From positions 27,177,001 through 27,241,000 of the forward strand of contig CM073519.1 of NCBI GenBank assembly GCA_037074615.1: 64,000 bases of DNA, written 5' to 3'. The translations under genes were made by a program, and so were the position numbers. The notes beneath the pieces were generated by a model. The model was not told where the DNA came from, ran no database searches, and saw nothing but the letters and a program-made list of their open reading frames with translations. This stretch comes from Leucaena leucocephala (lineage: Eukaryota > Streptophyta > Magnoliopsida > Fabales > Fabaceae). Of the stretch, positions 21,579 through 34,463 are shown piece by piece (the stretch's first letter is position 1; each line of letters starts with the position of its first letter).

Positions 21579-24500
21579 TGTAACATCCTTACTTTTATAC
21601 CTCTCAGGGACCATTTAGTAGCATTTAGAACCACTTACAAGACCTTGGAAGTCCATTAGCCAAATCTGGAATTTTACTCTTTCTCGGGTTACTGTTCATA
21701 TGGTATTCCAGATTATGCAACAAATTTTAAAAAATCATAATTAATTCTAGAAAACTCGAAATGAGGTGGTTCAAAAAGATACATGAATATAACATCTTGA
21801 AATTTAAGTAAAAAATAATTTCTAGACCAAATGATTATCCAATTGATACAGTTTATTCGTTGCAGTTTACTGTTCATTTGGTCAAAAACTCTAGAAACAG
21901 ATTCTGGTCCCTGATTTTGGAAATTCATTTCTCTTGATATACACATCCAAATGAAACGTTCTACCTATGCACATAAAGCTATGGATGTGTGCTACATGAT
22001 CATAAAATTTCGTGAACTAATTCCTTCATTTGCTAGGTCAAACTGAAGCCACAACAAAACTGCTTTAGGACTACGTTTTTACCATTTCAGTTTCTTTTCT
22101 TTCATTTCCAATAATTGTTTCAGCATGCACAAGCCATCAAATAAGCTTCTTAACATTCATATACATCATGTACATATGCCATAAGTATTACAATAGTTTC
22201 ATAACATAAATGGACACCTTACATGGCATTTACATATATGGACAATTTATAGTATATGCTAAAATCTCAATACTTCACTTCCTTTCTTCCATTCTTTAGC
22301 TCTTCTCCATGCATACCTTTTATTCATGCTTGACCTAAATTGGTTGGTTATGGGAGAGTGAGATTCTAGGGAATCTCAGTAGCAAACATTACCACTTAAA
22401 TATGCAAGATGGATGCTAATGCATGATATGTAATTTCATTAAACTGTCTTTGGTTAGTGACATGCTATCATGCTATATACTTTTACATAAAGTGCATGGC
22501 CATGGAAAACATGTTATTCTCAATACATTGAACATCATTAATCATGTCACAACATCATTCAAATATCACATACATGTCAACACATAAGCATACCACATCA
22601 AGCACAAAAAGAGATAAGTTCACTACCTTGCACTTAATCTTTTCTCTTGACCTTTAGCCCTTGCTCCCTAGCTTTCCAACCATGAAGCCTTTATGTCCAT
22701 CACTTCCCAACATTTTCTTGGATGTTTCATGGTCCTAAACACATTCGTATTCATCACATAACTCATTAGGACTCATGAACTCCAACCGTGTTCAAGACTA
22801 ACTTTGTTACACTCTTTATTGTCATAACTTTCTCTAATTTTCACTAATCCACTTGGCTCTTGAACCAATTGATGTCTTGACTTTACCCTACACAATTTCA
22901 TCTTTTGAATCCATTTATGAGCTTAGAATCATGAAATTCTAGCTCCTTCATGGCCTGCTGTACAGAACTGAACATAAGCATACAATTCTTTCAAAAATTC
23001 TCATTTTGATTCTAATGCTTCCCATACTTGTTTCTCCACTTTACCCCACACAACTTTTCATTTTAAAACCATTGGAACCATCAAAATCATGAAATTCCAA
23101 TCACTGTTCATGCGAGTGAACAGTAACTGTAAGGAATCTGAAAGACTACAACCTTGAGATTTTAGTGTTTCCAAGGTTCAAAACCTTTCCAATCCTACAC
23201 AAAATCATCATACAAACTCAATGGAAGCATTAAATCATTGAAATTCAATTTCCTTCCCTCATGAACATTGCTGACCGAACAGGGCACACCATGGCAAAAT
23301 CAAGAATATCAATTTTATTCAACAACCAACTATTTAACTAACTTGTTTAAGCTTCAATCATATGGTTCTAACTTTAATTTCTTCTTTCCCCTTTCCTTTA
23401 AGGTCTTTAGGAAGCACCACCCCTTAGAGAAAACTCAACTTTTCTCCCATCAAAACCCTAAGTTCAAGCTCCCAAATCAAAGGAAAATAAGCTAGGAGAG
23501 ATTGCTTACCTTTAATCTCTAGCTTACTTGAACTTTGGAACCTTGAATCTTCTTTGTCTTGGCTTGAGTTTCCATTTTGCAAGAGCTTCCCCAAGGGTCC
23601 ATGAAGCTACGGTTTGCTGCAGAATGAGGGGGTATTTATAGCCAAAATCCAAGAAAAATGAATGGCCAAGGTTTATTTGGTTACTATTTGATCTAAAGGC
23701 CCACATTTAATCTTGGATTTAACTTTTTCATAAAATAATAATTATGACATCATGTGGGACCCATCAAGGGATACCTCAAGGGGTTAGGTGGCGTGCTCAT
23801 AGTGTAAGGAAGCTTCTGGAAAAATTCCAGTCTAATCCAATACCGATTGGTGCAGTTTCACAGTAACTGGACTATTTTCTGTTCCTAATTTTTTTATAAT
23901 ATACCAGGATATGTATTCTATCCTGGAAATCAATGTCTAGTCTTCCCACACCATTGACATACTTGTACTGGCCACAACTTAATTATAGATCCCTTGGGAA
24001 ATGACCAAAATACCCTTGGTGTCCTTTCTTGTACTATATTGACCCTAAGGGCATAATTGTCATTTCACCCCTCTTTGTACTGCCTCCGAGCATATATTGG
24101 CTCAACTAATCATATTTATACCATGTGCCACATTTTTAGCCTATCCCAGATGACCAAAATGCCCTTCATCTATCTCTGGTACAATCTGGGCATCTAGGGG
24201 CATTTTCGTAATTTTGCACTTTTTCTGGCACTGGCCCCTTCTACTGATAGACTGGTACCCTGGGTTTTGGGCCTTCCTTGGCATCATTATGGGCCTATAT
24301 ATTAGGTCATCTGATCTCATTCTATCCAGGCTTACATACCGATAAGTTCCATTATCGGATCACGGGTGTTAACAAACTCCCATCAAAATTCACTGATATG
24401 TGAATAACGTTTTATACAGAACTTCTTCTGGATTTCTATCAGATCCAGGACATCTGACACTATAGGGCAAACTTTCCTGTAATTTTCCCACTTATATATG

Positions 24501-24943
24501 AAGTCCATGCAATATGATAAAATTTCAAATAACTTTTAGACTATCAGATAAATATCTGCTGTCTGGAGCCCTAATAAAATTTCTGTATCATGCCAGATTA
24601 CCCAGTATGACTTCCTCTATTTACTGATGGAATGTGGGACTGAAATACTTACAGGCAGTTCTAAGCCTTTTCTGGCTGAACTTTTCCATAATTACATTTA
24701 TGTCCATGACTTTTTGCTTAATTATATTTAGGTCCCGTAACTTTTAGAAATTACCACTTTTGGCCCAAATCTTGTTTCTACTTTAACTTTTGGCCTTTAA
24801 CATTTTCTACTTTGCATTTTAGTCCTTGTCCTTCTTCAGGACTCATATAACCTTTATCATTCCTTCTTATCTTCATCATAATCCTTTCTAAACCTCTTTC
24901 CGCTATCAGTACTATACATATAGGGAAAAATTAGGATATGACA
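21579..24943 (-). mobile_element. LTR-A inserted in Copia pol
   Basis: The LTR runs from TGTAACATCC to GGATATGACA, 3365 bp. It begins immediately after the RT/RNase H boundary of the Angela pol gene. The left 5-mer TAGAG is not repeated on the right (AAAGT), and an unrelated LTR-C piece follows, so a deletion has removed the right flank. Landmarks: stem-loop 22360-22377, TTCACTACCTT motif near 22618, an antisense frame of 75 codons at 23268-23495, TATA at 23634-23640, U3 repeats about 24680-24800. Confidence 0.9.
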
Positions 24944-26760
24944 AAAGTGAAGTAACAAGCAAGGTAATCATCTCCCTTGATCTTGAAATTTGTTCTAGCA
25001 AGTTAGCTCATGGTTTTGAGGGGTTTTCATGCTATACTTCCCTTATGGTTGCTGCTGGAAGTGCTGCTCATATATGGTTCAAATATGAGTTTTATGTTAT
25101 GGATAGTTTAGACAAGCTTAAACAAGCTAGAATCAAGTGGTATAAGCTTGGGAATTCAAGTATGTTTGGATTTAGTGTTTTGTGTTCTTGCTGGTACTGT
25201 ACGTGGTACTGTTCATATGATAGAATTTCATGATTTTGATGCTTCCAATGAGTTTAAAATGGAAAATTGTGTGGGAATAAAGTACGAGAACAAGTATTGG
25301 AAGCATTGGAATCAAAATGTGAATTTTTGGAAAAATGGACATCTATTTCGGTTTGGTACTGTAGCAATTGGTATGTTTTGATTTTGGAAATTGTGATTTC
25401 ATATTTGGATTCTATATGAAAAATTATGTGGAAATGAACCATGAGAATTTATTTTGGAAAGATGGAAGTAGGAAACATAAAGGAGAGAAAGAAAGGGAGC
25501 TAGGGAAAACCTAGTCTTGGTTTTGTGTTAAAGTTGAGTTATAACTTGGTATTATTTTGTAATGGCTAGGTTTTGACATTTGTGAGGGAAGGAAATCATC
25601 CCAAGAAGGTCTTGACCAAGATAGCTAAGAGGTAGCAAGGATACCTAACTATAACTCATGTTTGTTTAATTGTTTTGCTTGCTTGTTGATTATGGTGTTT
25701 GGTTGAGTTTGAGCTTATGTCATCATGTTATGATGAAGTATGAATGATTGCAACTCCTTGCAAGTTATGTCATTACAATATGCATGTTAGAGTTTGCTTA
25801 TGTACCATTATGTAGTAGCTCCCATCACATGATAACATGTTAAGCATTCAATTATTCATGCATGATATTATAGTTTGTGTAACTTGCTATTGGGATTTCT
25901 ATGAAATCTCATTCCTTCCACATGCATAACTATGTTTTAGGTGCTCGATCCTCTCAAGGGAAGAGAGTAAATTTTTATGATTAAGTTTGTATAATAAGTT
26001 ATATGACTCACATGACACTATGGGATGATATGCTAGCATGCATGGTGAATATTTCTGTAACTCTATTGTGAGGCCGTGATGATGTGATGATATTTTGATG
26101 TGTAAATCAACGATTTTTAGTCTGAAATTTGGTGTGAGGGTATCTAAGATATAGAGATTTAAATGGACACCAAGAATACCTTAATTGGATAAATAACTGA
26201 ATTGTTATGATTTTCCAAATTTGGAATTAAAATCTAGAATTGAGATAAAGTAAATGATTAGAGACAATGACGTTCACGCCATGATTTTATATATCAAATG
26301 AATGAATTCTTCTTAGAATTTTGGTGAGCTTAAAGAGGACATCTAGAGCTTTAATTCCATAGGTAACACGATTCATTTGGATAAGTAACCAAAGAGAAAT
26401 GATTTCTCAAAGTTAAGGCAAAGAAACTGGAACTTACAGATTTTACCAAATAAACAGTGATTTTTAACCAATAAACTGATTTCGTGTGAACAAGAGAACC
26501 TCAATTTCATATTTTTCTCTCAAATATTTATGAAAGATATTTCATTAGAAATTGGAACAACATTATTTTGATTTTTCTACAAGTAATTATAAATTTTCAA
26601 AGTAGGGTACATGTTCTGGAATTACCAAATGAACAGTAAAAGTGAACAATACCCAAGAGCAAATCTTTTGGAAATGGATGTTTTTAAAGCAAATGATCAT
26701 GTAATTGGTTCCAATCACCTCTAATGGAGTATAATTGAGGTTAAAAGTAAGGATGTGATA
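24944..26760 (+). mobile_element. LTR-C, 3' half, plus orientation
   Basis: The segment matches the inner half of the LTR-C copies at 45334-48515 and 54281-57381 in inverse orientation, from AAGCAAGGTAATCATCTCCC to AAGTAAGGATGTGATA at 26760. The U3 half with the TATA box is missing at the junction with the LTR-A to the left. Stem-loop at 25892-25910 and an AGGTAGCAAGG motif at about 25630. No PBS follows 26760; the internal domain resumes about where 50690 lies in the complete element, so the PBS and gag region were deleted. Confidence 0.82.
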
Positions 26761-27315
26761 GGTAAGATACATAAATGAGGTGCTAGGAATATGAAATGAA
26801 ATGAGAAGCATTTATGAAAGATGATGCAGCTCTAAGGAGGAGTAGTGACTGTGTAATATAAGTTAACATTCTCGCAATAGAGCTAGATTGCTCTTGCGAT
26901 ATAGTAAGATTGCTTTTGAGATAAAGCCAACAGATGGGACAGTATAATTCATATAGAGCAAGGTCCCTCTGATGAGATGAATAAATGATGACAAACATGT
27001 GCATGGTAGAGTTTTTGTAGCTCCCTGCAATATTAAATGTAATAAAGTTATAAAAGATGAGAATGACATGAGAAATTTCTAAGTGATAGAGAAAATGAGT
27101 AAAGTCCTGATAGATAATATTGGCTTCTGTGATCATTTTTGGGTATTATCTGTGGAGTTAACAACTATGTGAAAGTGACCAACCTTGTAACTTTGTATGT
27201 TAGTCATGTCTTCCAGAGATGAGAATAGAGTATAATGGAATATCAATAGATTCTGGAGGATTGCAGTTAAATCCTAGTATGGCTCATAGAGAACATAATT
27301 TCAGGGTCGCAGTTA

Positions 27316-27390
27316 GATCCTGAAGAGGGTTACGGTTGATCGCAGTAGATCCTGAAGAGGGTTACGGTTGATCGCAGTAGATCCTGAAGC
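27316..27390 (+). repeat. 32-bp tandem repeats in the internal domain
   Basis: GATCCTGAAGAGGGTTACGG and its continuation GATCGCAGTA occur twice exactly with a 32-bp period (27316, 27348), and the start of a third unit follows at 27380. Confidence 0.85.
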
Positions 27391-27835
27391 TAACAATAGA
27401 CCTAGCCTAGAGAAAGAAAGTATTGAGCCATTAGTACAGTATTTCTTTGAAAGGATAAATACCAAGGATAAAGTTAAGGTATAAAAGTTTCACAAGTTGG
27501 TTAGCTCATAACAGAGAGAGTACCCATGATGTTAGTTTCAGATAGCCTTATTAATATCAGGGACTGAACTCAAAATTTCCTTACACGTAACAGGAACTCA
27601 GTGATCAAAGTTAAAATTGTTAATCCTGAGTCCCAAGGATTTATGAGAATATTTCATAAAATATGAGAAAGGGTCAAACGAGAATAAAGAGATCCTTACG
27701 ATGAGATTACAAAAAATAAAAATAAAAGATAAATAGATCCTCTAGATGAGGATAAAGAGATTAGAAGGCCAGATAGACCTAAGAGAGATAGTATAAGATG
27801 GGTCTAAGATGGTAAAGTACTAGGGTTAGAGCCTG

Positions 27836-27927
27836 TTAGCACCAGTGCTTTAGATTTTTATCTGCATATTTCAGTTAAGCGTGCTCAGGCAAGAGTAGCC
27901 CAATGATGGGTGACGCCTGGGAAGTGA
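27836..27927 (+). other. 5S rRNA-derived segment, copy 2
   Basis: CAGTTAAGCGTGCTCAGGC, AAGAGTAG and GATGGGTGACGCCTGGGAAG follow plant 5S rRNA through box A to box C on the plus strand, i.e. in the sense of the host element. Flanked on both sides by the same non-coding sequence as copies 1 and 3. Confidence 0.85.
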
Positions 27928-28261
27928 TAGAAAAATATGTAAATACCATAGAAATTAGCCTATATGCATAGAGCTATGTAAGATGATAGACTATATTGTA
28001 GCCAGATTTGGCCAGATATGCCATGATACAGCATAAAAGATACGTAATGAGAAATGCTATGAAGAGTATGTAATGAGAAGTACGATATGAAATGGATTTA
28101 TAGTTAGCCTTATAAACAAATAGAGAGGCTCCCTTTTTGTAAGGGATAAGATGTTTGAATGATAAGTTACAGGTGAAAAAGCAAATGTGATCTTTCACTC
28201 CTTGCATAAAATGCCAGGCATTATGGTATTCTATGTTATGTTATGTTTGTAAAATATGCTA

Positions 28262-28375
28262 AAACTCTGAATGTTATAGCAGTGAAAGCTCTATGTGATA
28301 GAACTGTGCAAGCTCCGAGTGTTAGAGTTGTGCATATTAAGAGAAGGAATGCTTGAGCTTGATGTTAGAGCTTTG
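28262..28375 (+). repeat. Stem-loop array, copy 2
   Basis: Reverse-oriented counterpart of 13522-13632, with units such as AGCTCCGAGTGTTAGAGTT and AGCTCTATGTGATAGAACT at a 24-bp spacing. Confidence 0.75.
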
Positions 28376-28484
28376 CATTCATGAGCAGGTATATAGTCCT
28401 GCATTATTTTGGCCAGGCATTATGCATGTTAGAGTATGTGCTCCTCTATGCTTTTATGTGCTCCTATATGCTTTTATGTGCTCC

Positions 28485-30030
28485 AGAAGAAGTCCTGTAC
28501 AAAAAGTTATTCCCATAACAGTGAATTTTGACAGGAGTTTGAAGCTACCTGTTATCCGATAATGGAATTTATCAATAAATAAGCCTAGATGAAATGAGAC
28601 CAAATGACCTCATATATGGGCCCATGATGATGCCAAGGAGGGCCCAAAACATAGGGTACCAGTTCATCAGTCGAAGGGGCCAATGTCCAGAAATAGTGTA
28701 AAATTACGAAAATGCCCTTGAATGCCCATATTATACCAGTGATGGATGGAGGGCATTCTGGTCATCTAGGATAGGCTAAAAACATGGTATATAGTATAGA
28801 ATTGATTAGTTAGAGCCAGTATAGGCCCTAAGGCAATACCAAAAGGGGTCAAAAAAACAATTTTACCTTTAGAGTCAATATAGTGTAAGAAATGACACCA
28901 AGGGTATTTTGGTAATTTCCCAAGGGATGGATGGCAGATAAACATTTAGTATAACCATGTCAAGGGTATGAGAAGCGTAGACATTGATTTCTAGGATAGA
29001 ATACATATCTTGGAATATTATAAAAAATTAGGAACAAAAAACAATCCGGTTATTGTGAAACTGCTCTGATCGGTACTGGATTGGACTGGAATTTTTCCAG
29101 AAGCTTCCTGGCATGGTGAGCACACCACATACCCCCATGAGGTGTCCCTTGAGATTTTCCACATGATTTCATAATTATTCTTTTTGGAAAAAAGTTAAAT
29201 TCAAGATTAAATGTGAGCCTTTAGATCAAATAGTAACCAAATCAATCTTGGCCATTCATTTTCCATGGATTTTGGCTATAAATACCCCCTCGATTCTGCA
29301 GTAAAACTATGGCTTCATCGAACCTTGTGGAAACTCTTGCAAAATGAAAACTCAAGCCAAGACAAAGAAGATTCAAGGTACCAAAGTTCAAGCTAGAGAT
29401 TAAAGGTAAGCAATCTCTCCTAGCTTATTTTTCTTTGATTTGGGAGCTTGAACTCATGGTTTTCATGGGAGAAAAGTTGAGTTTTCTCTAAGGGGTTGTG
29501 CTGCTCAAAAACCTTAGATGAAAGGGAAAAGAAGAAATTAAAGTTAGAAGTGTATGATTGAAGCTTAAACAAGCTAGTTAAGAGATTGGTTGTTGAATCA
29601 AGTTGATATTCTTGACTTTGCCATGGTGTGCCCTGTTCGGTCTGCACTGTTCATGATGAAGAAAATGGAATTCAATGATTTAATGATTCATTTGAATTTA
29701 GATGATGATTTTGTATAGGATTGGAAAGGTTTTGAACCTTGAAAGCATTGAAATTCCAAGGTTGTAGTTTTTGAAACCCTTCTCTATTACTATTCACACA
29801 CATGAACAGTGATTGGAATTTCATAATTTTGATGCTTCCAATGGTTTTAAAATGAAAAATTGTGTGGGATAGAGTAGAGAAACAAGTATGGAAAGTATTG
29901 GAATCAAAATGAGAATTTTTGAAAGAATTGAATACAGTTTCGGTTATGTACAACATATGATGAAGGAGCTGGAATTTCATGATTCTAAGCTCATAAATGG
30001 ATTCAAAAGATGAAATTGTGTAGGGCAAAT
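28485..30030 (+). mobile_element. LTR-A internal fragment
   Basis: From AGAAGAAGTCCTGTAC to about GAAATTGTGTAGGG the sequence follows the LTR at 3941-7326 (about 4483-6013). Both LTR ends are missing. It keeps the TATA box at 29277-29283 and the antisense frame (29420-29647). It abuts the internal domain on the left and Athila-like sequence on the right. Confidence 0.82.
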
Positions 30031-30958
30031 TCAATTTTCCCTTCATAGCTCAAACTCCTCTCATTAATTCATAGCTCAAACTTCCATTCCCTTTCAATTT
30101 TACATATTTTTCTCTATTTCTGCACTGATCAATTCATCTTTGTCCATCACCTTTTTCTGTTTCTCTCAAAGAACCAACCTCATATCATGATGGAAGCATG
30201 GTCAAAGCTGTGAGAGATTAAATCTCTTAGCTTCTTAGTGATGGACAACATAGCTTGATCTTATGGACGACAGTAAGAAAGTTTATGTCTTAATATGCAT
30301 TTATACATATTTTGGAGGACCCAAGATCTAGGGATTTCATGATTTGTATGAGATTGAGTTATCGATTGATTAATTCTCTGATTAGACATTTGTAATTGAA
30401 TTAGATTATGTGATTGCTGAACTTCATTTACATTCAGTTCATTTATGGTTAGTTGAACAATTATTTATGATTGTTAATAGTTGATTCAATTGATTAGAGG
30501 CTTTAGCTATTGATTTATAGTTAATCAATATGCTTTGTGTCATCTGATTCTAATTATGCACTAAGTGGATTTTCAACAGTGCATTAAGGGGCTTTAATTC
30601 AGTTTTGATTAAAGGGATTTTTTAACTCAGTGTGGTATTGGACTCAATCAAGTGATTGAGGTTTAATTTAAGGCAGTGATTTTATAACTTCTAACTTAAA
30701 TTTAGATATAGGAAAGCAATGTTTTCATCATCAAGAGTTTTTTTTTTCATATTTCTCCTACATTCATCACTAAAGAATACCAAAACCATTTACTTTCATT
30801 TAACCCTTACTTTTATTGCACCAATGTTTGATCAAACCCAAAACTCCAATTCTTACTTAGGTTTTCAAAGTTATCTTTCACCAATTGTTAGGATTCCACA
30901 TTAAATGCTCATTGAGAAGAACAATAGGGTTGTGCTCTATACTACATTATTAAGGTAC
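30031..30958 (+). other. Non-coding stretch, possible Athila LTR/leader remnant
   Basis: AT-rich sequence without coding potential lies between the LTR-A piece and the first pol remnant. Its first 220 bp resemble 43480-43640 loosely. No PBS or clear LTR edge could be fixed. Confidence 0.4.
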
Positions 30959-31579
30959 ACTCTTTGTTTTGAAGCCTAGATGGCAACAATCTCAAGGCAT
31001 TTCACCCACAAATTTAAAAGAATTATGACTTTTTCTGGGCTACTAGGATTTTATACGAGATTTATTAAAAAATTTAGTAAAATTGCTTTACCAGTCATAA
31101 GACTTCTCCAAAAAGATTATGATTTTGTTTTTCCTGCTGATTGTACAGAGGTCTTTGAAACTCTAAAGGGTACGTTGATTTCTCTACCTATTCTAAATTC
31201 ACCAGATTGGAATTTTCCTTTTAAATTATAATGTGATGCTTCCAATTATGTTGTGGGAGCTATGTTAGGTCATAAGGAAGGTACTTTATCTATGGTGATT
31301 ACATATACATCTAAGACACTTGAACCTGCCTAAACTAACTATAGCACTATTGAAAAGAATTATTTGCAATTGTAGTGGCTTTGTATAAGTTTAGAGCTTA
31401 TCTTATTAAATCCAAATTTATTGCTTATACAGATCATGCAGCAGTCAAGTACTTGTTTCACAAACTACAACCAAAACTAAGACTTTTACGATAGATGTTG
31501 CTGCTTCAGGAGTTTGAAATAGAAATGAATGATCGTGCCGAAAACGTGAAACACGTTACATACCATCTAAGTAGATTAC
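30959..31579 (+). pseudogene. Athila-type RT C-terminus and RNase H, degenerate
   Basis: Frame 30980-31231 includes LLGFYTRFIKKFSKIALPV and ILNSPDWNFPFKL, the RT connection typical of Athila. It then continues, with stops and one frameshift, into RNase H: CDASNYVVGAML, YTSKTLEPA, a KELFAIVVAL segment, YTDHAAVKYLF and a HLSRL end. The acidic residues of DAS, E (KEL) and TDH are still readable. The solo LTR at 31580 interrupts it exactly after this end, with an ATTAC duplication. Confidence 0.85.
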
Positions 31580-34463
31580 TGTAATAGCCTTATTTTCTTA
31601 CGTCTTAGGGACCAAATAGTAGCATCTATAACCACTTTTGAGATCATTGAAGTCAAATTACACAATCTATAATTTTACTCTCCTGAGTACAATTCACTGT
31701 GTAAATTCTAGAGAAATGACCTGACTTCAAAAAATCATAACTAATTCTAAAAAAACTGAAATGAAGTGGTTCAAATTGTTACACAAAGATAACTTAATGC
31801 TATTTCATGGAAAAATAATTTGTTGACCATGCCTTGACCAAGTCAACATTGGTCAACGCTCAAAGTTTACTATTCATCAAGCGTCCTTCCCTAATTCCAG
31901 CCTTTTCGGTCCTAACTTTGAAAAATCATATCTCCATATGTAGACATCCAAATGAAACACTCTATATGTCAAATCAAAGCTTGGCATGTCTACTATTTAT
32001 TGGAAAAATATCATACATTTATTCAATCGTTTACAATTTATAATTACAGCTCAAATGTCACTGCCTCAAATCAAAGCAATTATGCATACATGAATCACAT
32101 ATCAATCATGCTAAATAATTAACGTATCTTCATGCATCTTTATCTTCTCCATCTTGAGAAGACCTGCTGTAATTGGATTGATATGGAAGGGGTGAGATTT
32201 CTGGGGAAATCTCAGTAGCAAACGGGACTAAACAATGCATGCATTAATGTGACTACTTGTACTTGCTTGTGAAAGTGTTAACATTGCGTAATGTGCATGC
32301 TTCCATGTTACATATGAAATAAAATTTGCCAAAGTAATCATAGAAATAGAGCTTCAAACATAAGCACATATGCAATACAATTCAACAAAGCCATAGCACA
32401 TCAAGCATAACATTCATGCATACAAATTTAGGATAAGTTTACTACCTAATATGTAGTATTTTTCTTAGTCCTTAACCTTTTCTATGAGGTTCCTTCTTTA
32501 CATAGGTTAAAGCCTATACATAGCATAATAATATCTTCATTATTATCCTATCTAGTATAACTATACTTAACTTCAAGTAATACCCCCAATCTGACAATCC
32601 CCTAACTTTCTTTATGTCCACGGCTAACCTTATCAAGAGAGATATTCTCTTTTCTAACTATTAACTTTATAAGAAAAATCTTCTAATTTATTAGAGCAGG
32701 GACTAGAATAAATTACTTCCTTATTCCTAAGCTTGCCAAATCCCTAAACTCCTTGGATTGCTCCTAGCTCTACTAGAACTCCTTCCTTTCTTTCTCTCTT
32801 TCTTTCTTTCTCTTTTTCTCTCTTCTTCCTCTATTTCTTCTTGGCTGGCTGTGGCAATGAAGTGAGGGGGAGTGGGGTATTTATAGTTGAGTGGAGGTGG
32901 AATGGATGGTCCAGATTGAATGGCAATGAACGGCTCAAATCGCTTATTTTCCTCAAGAAGCTTTCCCTGCATCATCACGATGACATCATTGTCCTAAATG
33001 ACATTATCCATGGGACACCTCACATGCTAGGTGACATAATGGTGGGGCCCTTGGGACACCTCACCAGCTGACTCAGCATTTCCAGAGAATTCCAGAGTCT
33101 TTTCTTGGGAAGAACAGCTGAGATCGTGCCACTTGTCCTTAGCTTTTTCTTCTTTTTCTAGACTCATGACATGTGGCACCTTGTAGGTCCCATGAGGACA
33201 CCTTTTATGCCACCTCATGGTTCTAGATGAGTCTAAAGCTTTATCTGATCACTTTCCCTAGTCCTATCTTTGACTGGGTAACTTTACTTTAATGAAAAAG
33301 TATTAAACTAATACTTTAATACCACTTGGGCTCACATCACTCTTGGGCCACTTTTTTGACCTTTGGGAATCTCATCTTGTGTCTCTAATCAAGCCCAAGC
33401 ACTATGGTGGCTCGATTACCAATAAATATCCTATGGAAAATTACCAAAATACCCTTGGTGTCCTTTCTTACACTATATTAATCCTAAGGGTAAAATTGTC
33501 TTTTCACCCTTCTTTATACTGCCTCAGGGCCTATACTGGCTCTAACTAATCATACTTAGCCTATATCCCATGTTTTTAACCTGTCTTAGATGACCAAAAT
33601 GCCCTCCATCTATCTCCGGCACAATCTGGGCATCCAGGGGCATTTTCGTAATTTTGCCATTTTTTTGGACAGTGGCCCCTTCTACTGATAAAATAGTACC
33701 CTGGGTTTTAGGCCCTCCTTAGCATCATCATGGACCCATATATGAGGTCATCTGATCTCATTTTATCCAGGCTTATATACCGATACATTATATTATCGGA
33801 TCAGGGGTGTTATCAAACTCCCATCAAAATTCACTAATATGTGATAACTTTTTATACATAACTTCTTCTGGGGTTCTATTAGATCTATAACATCTAACAC
33901 TATAAGGCACACTTTCCTGTAATTTTCCCACTTATATCTGAAGTCCATGAAATCTGATAAAATTTCAGATAACTTTTAGACTATCAAATAAATATCCACT
34001 ATCTAGAGCCCTAATAAAATTTATGTATCATGCTAGATTAACAAGTGTAACTTCCTCTATTTATTGATGAAATGTGAGACTGAAATACTTCCATGCAGTT
34101 CTAACCCTTTTCGGGCTGATCTTTTTATAATTATAATTTTGCCCTTGAACTTTTTACTTAATTATACTTAAGTCCCTTAATTTTTAGAAATTATCACTTT
34201 TGGCCCAAACTTTATGTCTACTTCCTTTTTGCACCATTAACCTTTTAGACTTTTTCAGTTTAGTCCCTTTTTTTTTCAAAATGGCCATTATGCTCCCAGG
34301 GACTTTCATTATTTACAATCTCGTCCCTAAATTTTCACTTACTTGTAGTTTAGTCCCTGAACATCGCATGTATACATCTGGGACTTCTGCTCAATAGGGC
34401 CTGGTAGAATACCTCTTTCAAGCTACATATTAGGCTTATAGGCCTAAAATTTGGGATATGATA
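31580..34463 (-). mobile_element. Solo LTR, mosaic of LTR-B and LTR-A
   Basis: Termini TGTAATAGCC (31580) and GGGATATGATA (34463), 2884 bp. The target-site duplication ATTAC is perfect (31575-31579 and 34464-34468). Both outer parts are LTR-B, but about 33430-34265 is LTR-A/C type U3 sequence (ACCAAAATACCCTTGG through the AATTAC repeats). Landmarks: stem-loop 32194-32213, GTTTACTACCT motif 32431-32447, a CT-rich tract 32776-32830, TATA 32879-32885. Inserted between the RNase H and integrase regions of the Athila-like element. Confidence 0.93.

Larger units (their letters stand above)
26761..28484 (+). mobile_element. Non-coding internal domain, plus-strand deletion copy
   Basis: The sequence corresponds to the reverse complement of about 50690-49030 and of the 13450-15060 region. 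It contains the GATC repeats (27316-27390), the 5S-derived segment (27836-27927) and the stem-loop array (about 28262-28375) in the same order relative to element polarity. It breaks at about 28484 inside the ATGCTTTTATGTGCTCC repeats and continues as LTR-A sequence, losing the polypurine tract. No coding frame. Confidence 0.8.

Noticed and set aside
9608..24943. LTR-A at 9608-12932 and LTR-A at 21579-24943 as the two LTRs of one element
   Set aside because: Both are in minus sense, but no PBS lies left of 21579 (Copia pol is there instead), and outer flanks GTGGA and AAAGT do not match. They are separate insertions.
24944..26760. Host gene suggested by frames 25045-25381
   Set aside because: The same sequence recurs inverted inside both LTR-C copies, so it is LTR.
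32776..32830. CT/GA-rich tracts as stand-alone microsatellites (also 37195-37245, 52225-52300, 57986-58032, 60375-60432)
   Set aside because: They occupy the same place in every LTR-B copy and are part of the LTR just beside the TATA box.
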